Positions 11,891 through 23,400 of a stretch of 64,000 bases of DNA are shown in pieces. Origin of the DNA: Rhododendron vialii (taxonomy: Eukaryota > Streptophyta > Magnoliopsida > Ericales > Ericaceae); NCBI RefSeq assembly GCF_030253575.1, contig NC_080568.1, positions 3,117,501-3,181,500 of the forward strand. The letters are read 5' to 3'. The first letter of the stretch is position 1, and each line of letters opens with the position of its first letter. The position numbers were made by a program, and so were the translations under genes. Below the pieces are notes generated by a model. That model searched no databases. It was not told the origin of the DNA and saw only the letters and a program-made list of their open reading frames with translations.

Positions 11891-12159
11891 ATAGACAAAG
11901 TTACATAGGAATGAATTTAATTTCAATTACTTCATTTGTTTGTGAGTTTTTTTTTCAGGCATATATAAGTTTGATAATAGATAACCGTTTACTTTTCAGC
12001 TTGTTCAGAATATGAATAAATGTCGAGACTTATGCTGATATCGTAAGGAAAATACAACATTAGTTTGAGATAAATGGATACTCGTATCTTATTTCAAGTC
12101 GATTTATGTAATTTTTGACATATTGTATATTATTGACGAACTCTAAAAGTAAACGATTT

Positions 12160-12620
12160 TTGATGCAGGATGAATTCCAAGAAAAGTCATATTTTATTTT
12201 AATTAATTCAGGCTTAGTATTATAATTCATTATGTTTTAATTTAGTCAAATTATTTTAGAAGTATCTACTTTCCTAATTTCTTTTGATTGAGGTTTCCAA
12301 TTCCATAAGTTACTTGATTAAGAGAATTAGGGTTGATTTTGTTTCCTAATGGCTTATTTTCCTTTTTCGGTATTTTAGGAATGTTGGCTAGGTTTAGGAG
12401 TTCTACTATTATAAATAAGGATGTAAGCCTTAGGGCAAAGGAGTTGTTTTTATGAATTGATTAATGAAAATTTAGATTATTTCCCATTATTGTGTGTTCG
12501 TAGAGGGAGTACTTCTAGTTCATACTTGTTCGTGATTGTTCTTGTTGCGCGTACTTCTATTTCGACACGCCTCCCTGCATCAGTTTGCTTTCGAAATGAA
12601 CTATTAGGGAAAAACTCACA
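12160..12620 (+). mobile_element. Possible LTR fragment
   Basis: An AT-rich stretch has a TATA-like ATTATAAATAAGG near 12408, followed by leader-like sequence, a layout seen in plant LTRs. There is no partner LTR, primer site or target duplication. The short open frame at 12457 is not considered coding. Confidence 0.25.
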
Positions 12621-13373
12621 CTTGTCAATAGACTGGAGAGATGATCCAAGTCCTTGTTGTTACAATGTGATTGGACGGTTTTTCCTTTGTTAAAATGTTC
12701 TCGATATGCGTTGGCATTGGAAAATTGACCGGACGCTTTCTTAGATTAATACTTAACTTATGGCTTTGGGCAGGAATATAATTCAATTTGTCAAGTAAAG
12801 TGTCTTCCTTAAACAATCATATACCCGTCCAATAGATGAAATAAAACCGTTTTTTTGGACTTTATTTTAGATATTTCTAAAAATATTTAGGTATAAATGA
12901 ACTTTTTTGGATTTTCGATTTTCCTCGTCGAGACAAATTAATAATTATCAAAAGTTTAACGCAAAACTAACAAACACAAAAAAAAAATTGAATATGAACA
13001 AATCAAGAAAAAGCCTCAAAAAGCTTAAGAGAACAATGCCTAAGTTTTCTGTTTCGCTGGAGTATAATCTCAACTTTCTGGTAGAGAAATTGAGCACTCA
13101 GCTTCATCATCAAGCTTGATCCAAAAAAATACTCCAAGCCGAGCTATATGATCTTAATTTAAGCAAAGAAAAAGATAACGTAACTGGTGTATTCACTTCA
13201 AATTTAGGATTAGCAAAGAATAGTATTAGCATTATCGGCGTTTTTTTTTTCTTTTGATACTAGGGGAAGTGGGGGACTCTGCGGACTCAAATCCGAGCTC
13301 ATGAGCAGAAAAGCACAAAAGTGCTTAGCTTGCGCCTCTGTTTCATTGTCCAATTGCTCATCTATTGTTAGCA

Positions 13374-13709
13374 GTTAGGGGTGTGCACGGGTCGGGTCGG
13401 GTCGGGTTTGGCCCTGAACCCGACTCGACCATGTCGGGTAACAATATTTCAGGCCCAAAATCGAACCGAACAAGTGGTAAGAACCGTCCGCGAGTCCAAT
13501 TCTTTACGTCGGGTCGGGTCGGTTTTACCCTTCGGGTTGGTCGGGTTGGGTTCGACCCCACAGGTAAGGAATGCACCAATCCGAATCCCGAACCGAAAAT
13601 TGATTTTAACAGAAAGTGAACCCGCACACGTCCGAACCACATGTTCGACCCCGTCCGAGACCTTTCAGGTTGCGGGTTGGTCGGGTTGCGGGTTTTTTGC
13701 ACACCTTAG
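13374..13709. mobile_element. hAT-like MITE rich in GGGTCGGG
   Basis: The ends are inverted: AGGGGTGTGCA on the left and TGCACACCT on the right, a terminal motif often seen in plant hAT-type MITEs. The interior is dominated by GGGTCGGG/CCGACCC runs, which keep long but meaningless frames open on both strands. No transposase. An exact 8-base duplication was not found. Confidence 0.55.
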
Positions 13710-13787
13710 TTCGCTAGCATTTACTCCTATCTAATATGCGTTTAAGTAGAGTTGATAACGGTACGTATTTGAAAGTATAAATTATGA

Positions 13788-13980
13788 GTGTTTTTTTTTT
13801 TGCTTATTTGGTCTCATCTATGTGATGGCTGTTATTTTTTTGTTGGTGCGGTCGTGTCTAAGGAATTTCTTGCCAACGTTTCTCTTTGGGTCTCGGGTAG
13901 CTTTTGCTTACCCCTGTCCCCTTTAATATTTGTGTCATTTTCAGAAATTAATAAAATTTCTTTTTCCGAGAAAAAAAAGG
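13788..13980 (+). mobile_element. Non-LTR retrotransposon 3' end (poly-A tailed)
   Basis: A T/G-rich stretch ends in TTAATAAAATTTC followed by an A-rich tail. Similar endings occur at about 17870-17930 (plus) and 33190-33240 (minus). This looks like a 5'-truncated LINE tail. No coding domain remains. Confidence 0.4.
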
Positions 13981-14357
13981 TGTTTTTATAGAATGCTTAA
14001 TTCAAGGGTGCTTCCACAGAATTAATGGGCAACCTAAATACTTACTTGATAATAAATTATTATACTAATGTTATTCTAAAACTTATTTCATAAACAATTA
14101 AAATTTGATTCTAGCATATAAAAACTTCACCAAACACACCTACAACTTATTTTCATTTTGCCGAGCAAAAAAAAAAAACTTATTTTCATTTTTCTAAGTA
14201 AAAATAACCAAAATCATTAGAATCTACAAATTCTAACCCATAAGGCCAAAATAAGTGATAACAAACGGAACTACCATATAGAAATATTTTATCCCTCGAA
14301 CTCAATAAACTCAAAATGAGATCATAGATACAGAATGCATACATATGATCGATTAAC

Positions 14358-14567
14358 TCAACCGAAGTACAAGTGAACTTCGATGGCGATCAAGAAAAGG
14401 CAGATGACACCGAAGTAGAGCAAAGTGTGGATGAGAATGGACGCGCCGCCCGTGTGAAAGTTGGCGAATTCGACGCATCTGTTTTGCCCCGGCACTTGAA
14501 ACAGCAGCCCCGGAGACAGCAGCACGAACAGCACCACCGCCACGAACACCGGCCCCCAGTTCAACAT
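14358..14567 (-). CDS. DUF3339 family small membrane protein, copy C
   Basis: A third 69-aa member, beginning MLNWGPVFVAVVLFVLL. It keeps the two helices, PGLLFQVPG and the aromatic C-terminus (HLYFG against HIYTG/HINTG in copies B/A). It has diverged clearly from A and B, so it is an older duplicate or a separate subfamily. The frame stays open up to 14699, but the start is set at 14567 by homology and by the adjacent short GA run. Its upstream DNA does not resemble that of A and B. Confidence 0.9.
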   Translation of the reverse strand: MLNWGPVFVAVVLFVLLSPGLLFQVPGQNRCVEFANFHTGGASILIHTLLYFGVICLFLIAIEVHLYFG

Positions 14568-14982
14568 CTCTCTCTCTCTCTGGGTATTTAGGGATGTTTG
14601 AGTGACTATTTGAAGTTGGTTAGTGTGCACTAAATGGATCGAGTACTGGGTAAATATGTGGAGAAGAAGAGAGTATATAAGGTGGTAAGAACAGATCATA
14701 GACAGGGAAAAAGAGTACTGGGGTGCGTGGGACGAAGGTTAGAGGGTTAAGTCACTTAAGATACCCTCCCAAATCCCAACAGCTGGAAAATGCCCAGCGG
14801 CTGTGAATGAGATCTGGGTACTAGGAGCATCTCTAATCATTTCCGAATGTTTTTTTTAACTGGATGTCCGGACCAGCTTACGCTCACCTTGTCTTTTTGT
14901 AGGGAACTGTTATTTTGGTGAGAAATTTTTGGTTACAAATTGGGTATCATGTGATATGCTTTGTTTACTTCGATATATGGAA

Positions 14983-16250
14983 TAATGCCCCAAGCGTAGG
15001 GCTTAATACGTCAGTTGAAGCATGATAATCCGAAAATCCGGGATCGTACCCAAGAGAAAAATTAATACGGCTTTGTTGGATTTGTAGATGCAAGCAAGGG
15101 CTTTCGGCTTTTAGATAGCCAACTTGGTTTTACGTGCGTAGTGGAAATGAAAAGGGCTAAATTGGAATACGAATAAACTAAGATAAAAGACAGGTTAGGT
15201 CTAGGAATTACTAACACTCACGACTCAAGTTAAACTGCATTTCTCACCTAAATACGCGGTTCAGGATACACAATCAAGGTTCCCGAATCGGAAAATAAAA
15301 TGGCTCGATTACCAAGCTAGCTCTAGAATTTATTTAGCAAATGCCTCGTGCGTCAGAGCTCCAAGTATCATGTGTGGTAGGTAGGCGATGCTCCTACCTA
15401 CACATGATCAAGGAGATTAACATCTTAGCGATTTGACAAATAAACCCGAACCCCACATCGATTCTCGAACCAAAAGTTTAGACTTTATGGTGAAAAAAAC
15501 GCAATTCTACTTGAGCTATGAGGTGTTAATCACCCCATGACCTGACCTTGGTAAACTACTCGCACATATCTATTGAGATAGGAGCAAGTGAAAATCTACT
15601 TAACATAATTGAATTAACAACACTAAAAGAAAATTGGATTGAAAGATAGATCGGAAGATTCACTACAACTTTAATAAAGAAGACAATACCAAAAAACTAA
15701 TTAATGAAAACAGAAAATAAAGATTCAAGACTGAAAATGAAGAACATTCAAGAAAAAAAAAAAATCTAGATCTAGATCTACAATGATGTCAAAACAAATC
15801 TATCCTACTTCGTACGCGCCCTAATATTCTTTAGGAGATGCTTTGAAATCACCCTCCTAACAGCCTCGGCATCGATGGAGAAGGGCTTAGGCTGCTGTGC
15901 TAAAGGCTTCGACATCGATGTAAACTATTTTCTTCCATCGATGTCGAGCAGCTTAGGCCAGTATTTCACTAATTGGTTTGGCATCGATGTAAGGTAATTT
16001 CTCCCATCGATGCCGAATGCCTTAACTCCAGCCGCTGAGCTTTGCCTTGCCTTGGCGAGCCGTCGGGTCACCATCAAGCCATTCCTGCCTAGGCTTCGGA
16101 CTTTAAAACTCCCTTATTTGGATGATTTCCTACAAAACAGAAATAGCAAACTCTACGAGCAAAAGCAGTTAAACATAACCAAATTAGCAATGAAATTAGA
16201 CTAAACTAAAGACCTAGCGTACCTTATATTGTAATATCGGGTGCTTATCA
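14983..16250 (-). mobile_element. Solo LTR of an Athila-like family
   Basis: On the minus strand the element starts TGATAAGCACCC, the same 12 bases that start the LTRs at 46073 and 51291. It ends near CCCTACGCTTGGGGCATTA, close to the CCCTACGCTTGGGG near the LTR ends there. Both sides carry TGGAA (14978-14982 and 16251-16255), a 5-base target duplication. No internal region or second LTR exists, so it is a solo LTR left by LTR-LTR recombination. It contains two perfect CATCGATG-centred dyads. The TA rather than CA terminus is unusual. Confidence 0.75.
15909..16014. repeat. Two dyads inside the solo LTR
   Basis: Arms TCGACATCGATG (15909-15920) and its complement (15936-15947) form a 12-base perfect stem. 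GGCATCGATG (15980-15989) and its complement (16005-16014) form a second, 10-base stem. The loops are about 15 bases each. Confidence 0.85.
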
Positions 16251-17340
16251 TGGAAACCGACGCGCACACCTGGACTGTCCAACAATGCAACTGAAGGTCC
16301 GGATTAAGAGGTACTAAACAAATTAAAAAAAAAAGAAAGTGTATTTTAATCCTGATCATTGGTTGCATTTTTGGACGATCCGAATGTGTGCATCGAATAC
16401 CACGTTAACCATAGCCTATTTGAACCCAAGAGTTTCTCCATTTTGGGATAGAGTTTCTTTATTTTGGGATAGAATGAGTACTGCAATTTTCCCCCCTCCT
16501 TTTGCATGTGAGCTTATAATTATTATTTTTCCATGCGAACTTGTAAGTGGTAATAGATTTCACATGCGAACGACAAAAAGAAAGTGAAATTAAAGTATGA
16601 GAGAAGAGAGTGTAAAAAATTATTATAGTAGCTTTATTAGATTCTTTTAGAAAATTAATTTATAACCGTTTGCGAAATTTGTCTGTAAGATATATAGTTG
16701 TGGAATAATATTATTTGGCTCAAGTCAATTTTTTCCCCCAATGCCCTCCAGGGAAGTCCTAAAAAACAGCTTGAGCCAATTCTTTTTCCATTTCTCTCTT
16801 AGTAATTTGCTTTATGACTTTGGGTAGAGAAAAACTTCTTTACTGAGCAACTCGTAAACTTTGTTTACAGTCCTATCGCTCTTCCAAAAAAAAATCTTGA
16901 TGAACGAACCTGAACATTCTAAAGCTCGGCTCGTTTACAGAGCCCTATGTGTTGTTAATGATATTTTGACACTGTATCGAGGCAAAACTAACATTGATAT
17001 ATCAGACTTCGGGAATTAATTTGGCTCTAAGAATTAAGTCGGAAACATATTGATCAGTGTACTGAATTAATCATGTGACTGGCCTGGGAACCTTCTGCGG
17101 ATGGTTTTGGCATGCATGTGCTGATCTTATGAGAAACTTGCTGGAAATTTCCTCTTCTAAAAATGCCAAATGGAAATAATGAGAAATGAAAAACACCAAA
17201 CGAGGAGATCTAGTAATGATCAAGATTGGAGTGCCAACCTTGTACAATCTTCTTCAAGCTTTTCATCAGGTTGAAGTAATGTGGAAGCTTTAAATGATCT
17301 CTTCATGGTCTCATTCAGTGATCACATCTGTCAACTTGTG

Positions 17341-17576
17341 GAGAAATTTTTCGGTGCCGGGTGGTATATTCCACGTGATACCTGCTCAGCACATTTGGGC
17401 TGTCCAGTATACATTTGAACTGCTCAGGTTGAAACTCTTTCTCTCCTCTCACCCTGACACTTTCTCTCACTTTTTGCTATCTCCAAATTCAAGCTGTCCA
17501 AAAAAGCAATGAACGGCTCGGATGCTTCGAGCAGGCACCACATGGTACCCGCCCAGCCGGCACTGAAAAATTTTCC
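17341..17576. mobile_element. Second copy of the 6518 MITE family
   Basis: The ends resemble those at 6518-6747 (AAATTTTTCGGTGCCGG on the left, complement of TTTTTCAGTGCCGGC on the right). Internal segments such as CTTTCTCTCCTCTCACCC match in inverted order. More diverged than the first copy, with no clear flanking duplication. Confidence 0.7.
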
Positions 17577-17709
17577 TTTGGTATTGGTGTAACATAAATA
17601 TCTTTGTGGCTGTGTTATATTTCTCATGGGGCCCTGTTGTCATGTGGAATGTTATTGCAGTTTTGGTTGGAAACTGTCTCGCCCTCTCATTTGGACCGGT
17701 CTTTATGAG

Positions 17710-17930
17710 AGGCTTTTTTTTTTTTTTTTGACATCTTGCGAACGTTCTTGCCTTGGGTTTGGAGTGGCATATGATTGTCGATAGGTTGCCGGTGCCAACG
17801 TTGTTGGGATGCTTCTTTATCGTTGTGATGCCGCTTGCTTCTTATTCTTTTAATCTTTGTACTCTCTTCAAAGATTAATAAATTCTATTTTTGTCGCTAG
17901 AAAAAAAAAGAAAAGAAAAAAGATTAGAGA
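17710..17930 (+). mobile_element. Non-LTR retrotransposon 3' end (poly-A tailed)
   Basis: It ends AAAGATTAATAAATTCTATT, a short spacer and an A-rich tail. It resembles the tail at 13788-13980. No coding sequence remains. Confidence 0.4.
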
Positions 17931-18067
17931 TCGAGTAGCAGCAACTTGGTTATTTAAAGGATAAGTCGGTTTTTGTTCTCATCTACAATTTCAGTTGAAG
18001 AGACGTCGTGTTCTATTCTAAATACTTGAGTTCTGCATTCAAAATCTTCTTATTTTCTTGTCAATTA

Positions 18068-18300
18068 CTCCCTCCGTCCCTATTTAATTGTCCACTACGG
18101 TTTTACGTGCATTTTCAACGGCTTATATCTCTCAACATATATTTGTTAAAGTATGCAATATGAATTTTGTTTGATAAATCTCAATTTTTTATATAAGACA
18201 ATGATTTGAAAAACATAAAACATAATATACGTCGAGAGATATAAGCCTTTCAAAATGCACGCAAAACCCGTAATGGACAATTAAATAGCGACAGATGGAA
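18068..18300. mobile_element. Stowaway-type MITE
   Basis: It begins CTCCCTCCGTCCCTA and ends with an imperfect inverted copy, flanked by TA on both sides (18066-18067, 18301-18302). Long internal arms containing CTTATATCTCTC pair with GAGAGATATAAG. This is a typical Tc1/mariner-derived Stowaway. A damaged relative starts at 44990. Confidence 0.8.
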
Positions 18301-18420
18301 TACTATATTGTACAGTAACTGTTTATACACTTGTGTGGAAATATAGTTTTTCCCCGTTAATTTTCCATTTTTCAGAAATGTATAGAGAAGTGGAAGTGGA
18401 GAGGAAATTTATTTCCTAAG

Positions 18421-18514
18421 AGAGAGAGAGAGTGGTTAACTCAAATCGAACAAGAAAATTTGGTTACGCATTCATACATCATGAGATGTATCTAGCGTCC
18501 ATCATATTTTTCCG

Positions 18515-18557
<43 letters not shown>

Positions 18558-18565
18558 GGTTAACT

Positions 18566-18607
<42 letters not shown>
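18421..18607. repeat. Cluster of (GA)n tracts
   Basis: GA runs at about 18421-18432, 18518-18554 and 18568-18607 alternate with copies of a segment containing GGGGTTAACTCAAA. This is a locally duplicated microsatellite. Confidence 0.85.
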
Positions 18608-18613
<6 letters not shown>

Positions 18614-20424
18614 GTTAACTCAAACCGGACAAGGAAGACTAGTGTCCACCATATTTTTCACGTTTTCGTTGAGATATATGGAAATACAATACTCAAATAT
18701 TCACGGACCACTTTGATCTAAGAGATTCCTTTCTCCTCTTTTTGACCTTTTATTCGTACTTCTGTAATATAATACTCCGTATTTCCCATTTGTTATCGAA
18801 ATACCTGATTTACTTTATATCCTTTACTTTTTTCCATTGTGGACACGGGGGATGCTGCCGAGTATCTCTCTACAAAGTGGTGCTGAGCGGTCGTTCATCT
18901 CGGTACGGACATATCGGATTGAATTTGAGCGCATATAAATCCGAACCATTTATTGCTTGGTTAATATTCAAGCCGTTGATTATCGAGATGAACAACTGGA
19001 TCGGCAATTCTGCACCTGTTTTTGCAGGGATCGAGAAGCTCGACATGCAGCATACCCCATTCCCTTTTTTTCCATGCGGTTGCTTGGCATCCAAATTTTT
19101 TTTTTTTTCATGGAGAAAAAGCAAACCTAGAAGGTGTTCGATCGTCAGATTCTTGCAGGAAAATTTGTTACAAGCTATAAGCGTACACATATTTCTTTGC
19201 AAGAATGGATAAAAGTCTAAGATATAGGTGTTACTTTCCAGTACTAGTATGGTCCCAGAGAAAATGGAGTAGTTGTTTGGTGGTCTACAGTAACATCTTT
19301 CTAGCTATCACCCTCACAATTTAATAGCTCGATAATAACTAATGTGAAGCTCTTTTTTTGGCTAATGAATATTTTTTCATTTCCCCACAGGTCCATTCCG
19401 GTTACTCAAATAAATATTTATTTTTTAAATTAAATAGAATTGTTAAAGAATGACCTGTTTTGTAAAACAGAAAATAAGTACTTAAAAAATAAGACCTTAG
19501 CGAAACAGGGCCTAAGAATGTTTTAGTTAGTATTCCGTATTAATAATCTGAAATATAGTTCTTGCCATACTCCCTCCCACTGCAAATTATATGCCTAAAT
19601 AGTTTCTCCTATTTTCTTCTAGATGAATTAAAGCTCCGTTTGGTTGGACGTAAAATATTTTTCACTAAAATATTTTACCTACTTTTTGGTATTTGGTTGC
19701 GTAAAATGTAAAATATTTTTCATTAATTGGATGAAAATGATTTACCCTTAAATTTTTCGTAAGTTATTTTTCAAAATGAACCCGCTGCTTTCTATTGTAA
19801 TTCTCACTACTAAAATTTCCTCGATCGTCAGTCCTGACCCATGTTCAATTTTGATATTCTCAGATTTCTCCACCGTTTAAGCCCTCGCTCTCTCTACACT
19901 ATTTTTTCTATTTTTAAAAATATTTTTTAAGTATCAACCAAATATCATAAAATAAAAATTTAAAATTTATTTTTTGAAAAAACATTTTACACCGAAACAA
20001 ACAGAGCCTAGGAGTAAAACTTTCTCCTATTTTCTCTCTTTCCTTATTTCCAAACATATTCTTAGGATTTGTTTGGAACGTATTAAAAAGAAAATAAACG
20101 AAGAAATTTTTTTCCCCCTCATTTGGTTTGAGCCTCAATCTTTATTTCCTTTTCCTTTCCTTTGGGAAAGTTCCAAACAGGCCGTTAATGGTTTATGCAG
20201 AAGATATCGAAAGTCGAAAGATGTTTCCCACGATTCTCCGCTTTGACTCGCGCATATCACCTGAATACCAACGGGCCGGTAGGAGTATTTCTTCGTAGCC
20301 GTTCCACTCAGGACGGATTACTGAATCAAAGCGTTCGATACCTCTCCTAGAAAAGTGAATCGAAGACAAGTGATGTGATTTCTGCAATAATTGGTGAAAT
20401 TCCAAATTTTCGGAGCGTACAAGC
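18608..20424. other. CAMTA upstream region with MITE relics
   Basis: No gene recognised. At about 18885-19015 an inverted pair around GTTCATCTCGGTAC and GAGATGAACAAC suggests a MITE relic. The 156-codon frame at 18742-19212 runs through it and is not considered a gene. From about 20190 the sequence is probably the CAMTA leader. Confidence 0.5.
19633..20008. mobile_element. MITE with GGCTCYGTTTG-type ends
   Basis: The left end GCTCCGTTTGGTTGGACGTAA and the complement of the right end (GGCTCTGTTTGTTTCGGTGT) form imperfect terminal inverted repeats leading into shared TAAAATATTTT/TAAAATGTTTT. The ends resemble hAT-type MITEs. It is non-coding. Confidence 0.55.
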
Positions 20425-23400
20425 ATGACTCAATCAGGTGAGAACTGAAACCTGGTATTGTTCAAAATTGTTCTTTACTTGCTTAATCACCTTGATTTGT
20501 TAATTGCAAAATTTAGGCTTTAACTGTTTTGATATTTTGTTTCTGCTTTACTTGTTTTCAAGGGAGTTGAGTTGAGTTTTGTTCACCCTGGGTTAACAGT
20601 ACTCTCCTTTCTATTGGTTGAAATGGTGTGTATCCCACCACCATGCTAATTTCAACTTTTGGTTTGCTATAACGTGATATAGTGTCTAGTACATATGGAC
20701 TCATGATCTTGTAACTTGAGTGTTTGGCCGTTCTATGGGAAGGCTAACCAAACCAAACCAAACCGAGCCTTGTGTGCAAATCAATTGGGGGTGGCTACAT
20801 GAATCCTATCATTGAGCTCTGTCCAGGGCTTCCTGTTAACTTAGGTTTGGTAAGCCAAAATCCTTCGCGTATTCATATTGCGATTCATATCATAAAGATC
20901 TAACGGGGATTTTACGTGCTTGGGATCGGCTATAAAAAAAAGATAAGACTCTAAGCACGGCACAGATGGAATTATTCTATGGGAAGGCTAGAGAAAGGAA
21001 ATTCCATTCCTTCCCGAAACAGAAGCAAAAGCCTTAGCAACGGTCGAATGATAGTAAAAATTCATAGCAAACCCTGTAGCTACTGCCCCTAGCCAGATAA
21101 CAAATAATCTTTTAGAGAGGCTGCCCTCCCACTCTAAAAGGCGCTAGGCGCTAGTCAGTGCCTAGGTCGTCTAGGCGCCGCCTTGCAATTTAATTAATTT
21201 TTTTTTTTTGGAGATTCCAGACCCTAGGCGCCCACCTAGCTCCACCTAGGCACCTGCCTAGGTCCACCTAGCCCCGCATAGCCGCCTAACCCCGCCTAGG
21301 CGGCCGCCGAGCGCCTAAACAAACCGCCTAGGAGAAAATCATGGCGGCTACCCGCCGCCTAGGACGCCTTTTAGAACACTGGACAGAACAGAGGAAGAGC
21401 GCCACCAATGTATGGAAGTGAAGTCCAATTAAGAGTTAAGTGATCGATCAACTGGTTTTTGAAGCACTAACCACATGAGAAGGTGTGGCATTTGGTTCAA
21501 GCTAGATTTGCAAGTAAAGCACCCTCCACCAAAAACCACCTAGCAAGTCTAAATACTCATGGGTGATAGCGAAATAGTACCGTGAGTTAAGGGAACGCCC
21601 ACAGGGGAGTGTGTCAAGGTTGGATTAGCTGCACTGAGGAACCCCAGCTTAGCGTTCAATTGGAATTGTTTTCAACAACCGAAGGAGAATGTTTGATTTG
21701 TCCTAGTTATTTACTTCGCCAGGAACTAGGGTCTGTTTTGGTCTTCGGAAAAGAGAATGACGCTATGTCCGTTTGCCAGAAATTGAAGACTAGTCTACAT
21801 TGACAAATTGTTCCAGAAAACCAAGCAGTACCTAATAGTCTCTGGGCTGCTTACTACAGTTTATTGTCAATCGTGCGTGGGTCACATTGTTGGAAAAACA
21901 CGGCGAGAAAATTTCACAGGCATTGATGATAGATGAGCTTTGTTTTCTGATGCATTTAGCAAGCTTGAACCTCGTTCCTCACCTCGGTGTTGTTCTTTCC
22001 CTAGAAAGCAAAGCTTTTATATCATCTGTTGATACACCAAGAAAAAGGAAGTTCAAATTATGATTTTTATGGCTGCTTTCCGATCTGATTTCAGGTTATA
22101 ATCTTCATGATCTGGTTCAAGAAGCTCAAACCCGGTGGCTAAAGCCTGCAGAAGTGCTTTTTATTCTACAGAATCATACTGAAGACCAACTCACCCATGA
22201 GCCGGCTCGAAAGCCAACAAGTAATCTTCTTTTTGGCTGTATCTTTAATGTAACATTTAATCACAGCATATTTACATGTCAGGCCTGCTGCATGTTGCGG
22301 TTGATGATTTCCATTTCATTGATTGGATTCTTGGGCAGGTGGATCTCTTCTTCTGTTTAACAAGAGGGTACTTCGATTTTTCCGTAAAGATGGTCATAGT
22401 TGGCGTAAAAAGAAAGATGGGAGAACTGTTGGTGAAGCACATGAGCGTCTCAAGGTTTGTTCTGAAAGTGTTAATATAGTCATACAATCGTGAAGATGCT
22501 AGATATTACAGCACATGCATCTGGAATCCTGATATAATTATTTAAATTATGTGAAGTTATATTTGTCTTTTGTGTTTCAACCTTTCAGTCTTCTCTACGT
22601 GCTGTATAATGTTCTAGTGATTTGTGTTTATATGTGATCCCTGACTGGCACCCGAGGGCGTCATCGGAAGTCCTTTCAAGATTTCTTCTGAAGTTAGATG
22701 CAAGTTTTGCTTACGCTATGAATGTATGCGGTCCTTCTACGAGCTGAAGTAAATGGACCAATGGTTCAATAACACTTCGATAGTATATGGTGTCATCTAT
22801 TATCTACCATTACATTGTCTTCCTCCAATATATTGGTAACTTTAAGAAGATGAATTTTGCTTTCGTAGACGTACTATCTGATACTCTGATGCCTTTATTT
22901 GAATTCTGGAAATGGATTAAATGACATTTAAGACATTCAAAATGGCATTAGAATCCAAAAATGTGATTTCGTTATACTTTTCTCTTTCTCAATGAATCGA
23001 AGGAACACATAGATGGAAAGATAACGAGTTTCTAAATATCATATTACTCTTGTTTTGAAATTTCACATCACGATTGGTATTCGGTTATGAAAAGGTTGCT
23101 TAGATCAAAAGAACGAAGAAGCACAATAATGTGTTACATTTGTTTCCTTTATATATCATCCTTGGTTTCCATTTCTTAAGGGTCTGCGGATTGGAGGTAT
23201 TAAGCAATAAAAATAGAACAAAGGAGTACAAAACTAGAATTTTTATAGATGTCACCATCTGATTATGTGTTTGTGGTACAATTGACCAATTGTTCTTCTT
23301 ATATAAGACTGCATATAATGCAAACTACCTGCACTAGACATGCCATGGACTCATGAGTTGGGTGGGTAGAGTTGTTATTTTTGGCACGTCAAGTCAGACA

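Noticed and set aside
13358..13734. Overlapping frames of 60-117 codons on both strands
   Set aside because: They come from the GGGTCGGG-rich MITE; composition is repeat-driven.
18742..19212. 156-codon plus-strand frame
   Set aside because: Crosses MITE relics and T runs, has no domain and an overlapping antisense frame of similar length.
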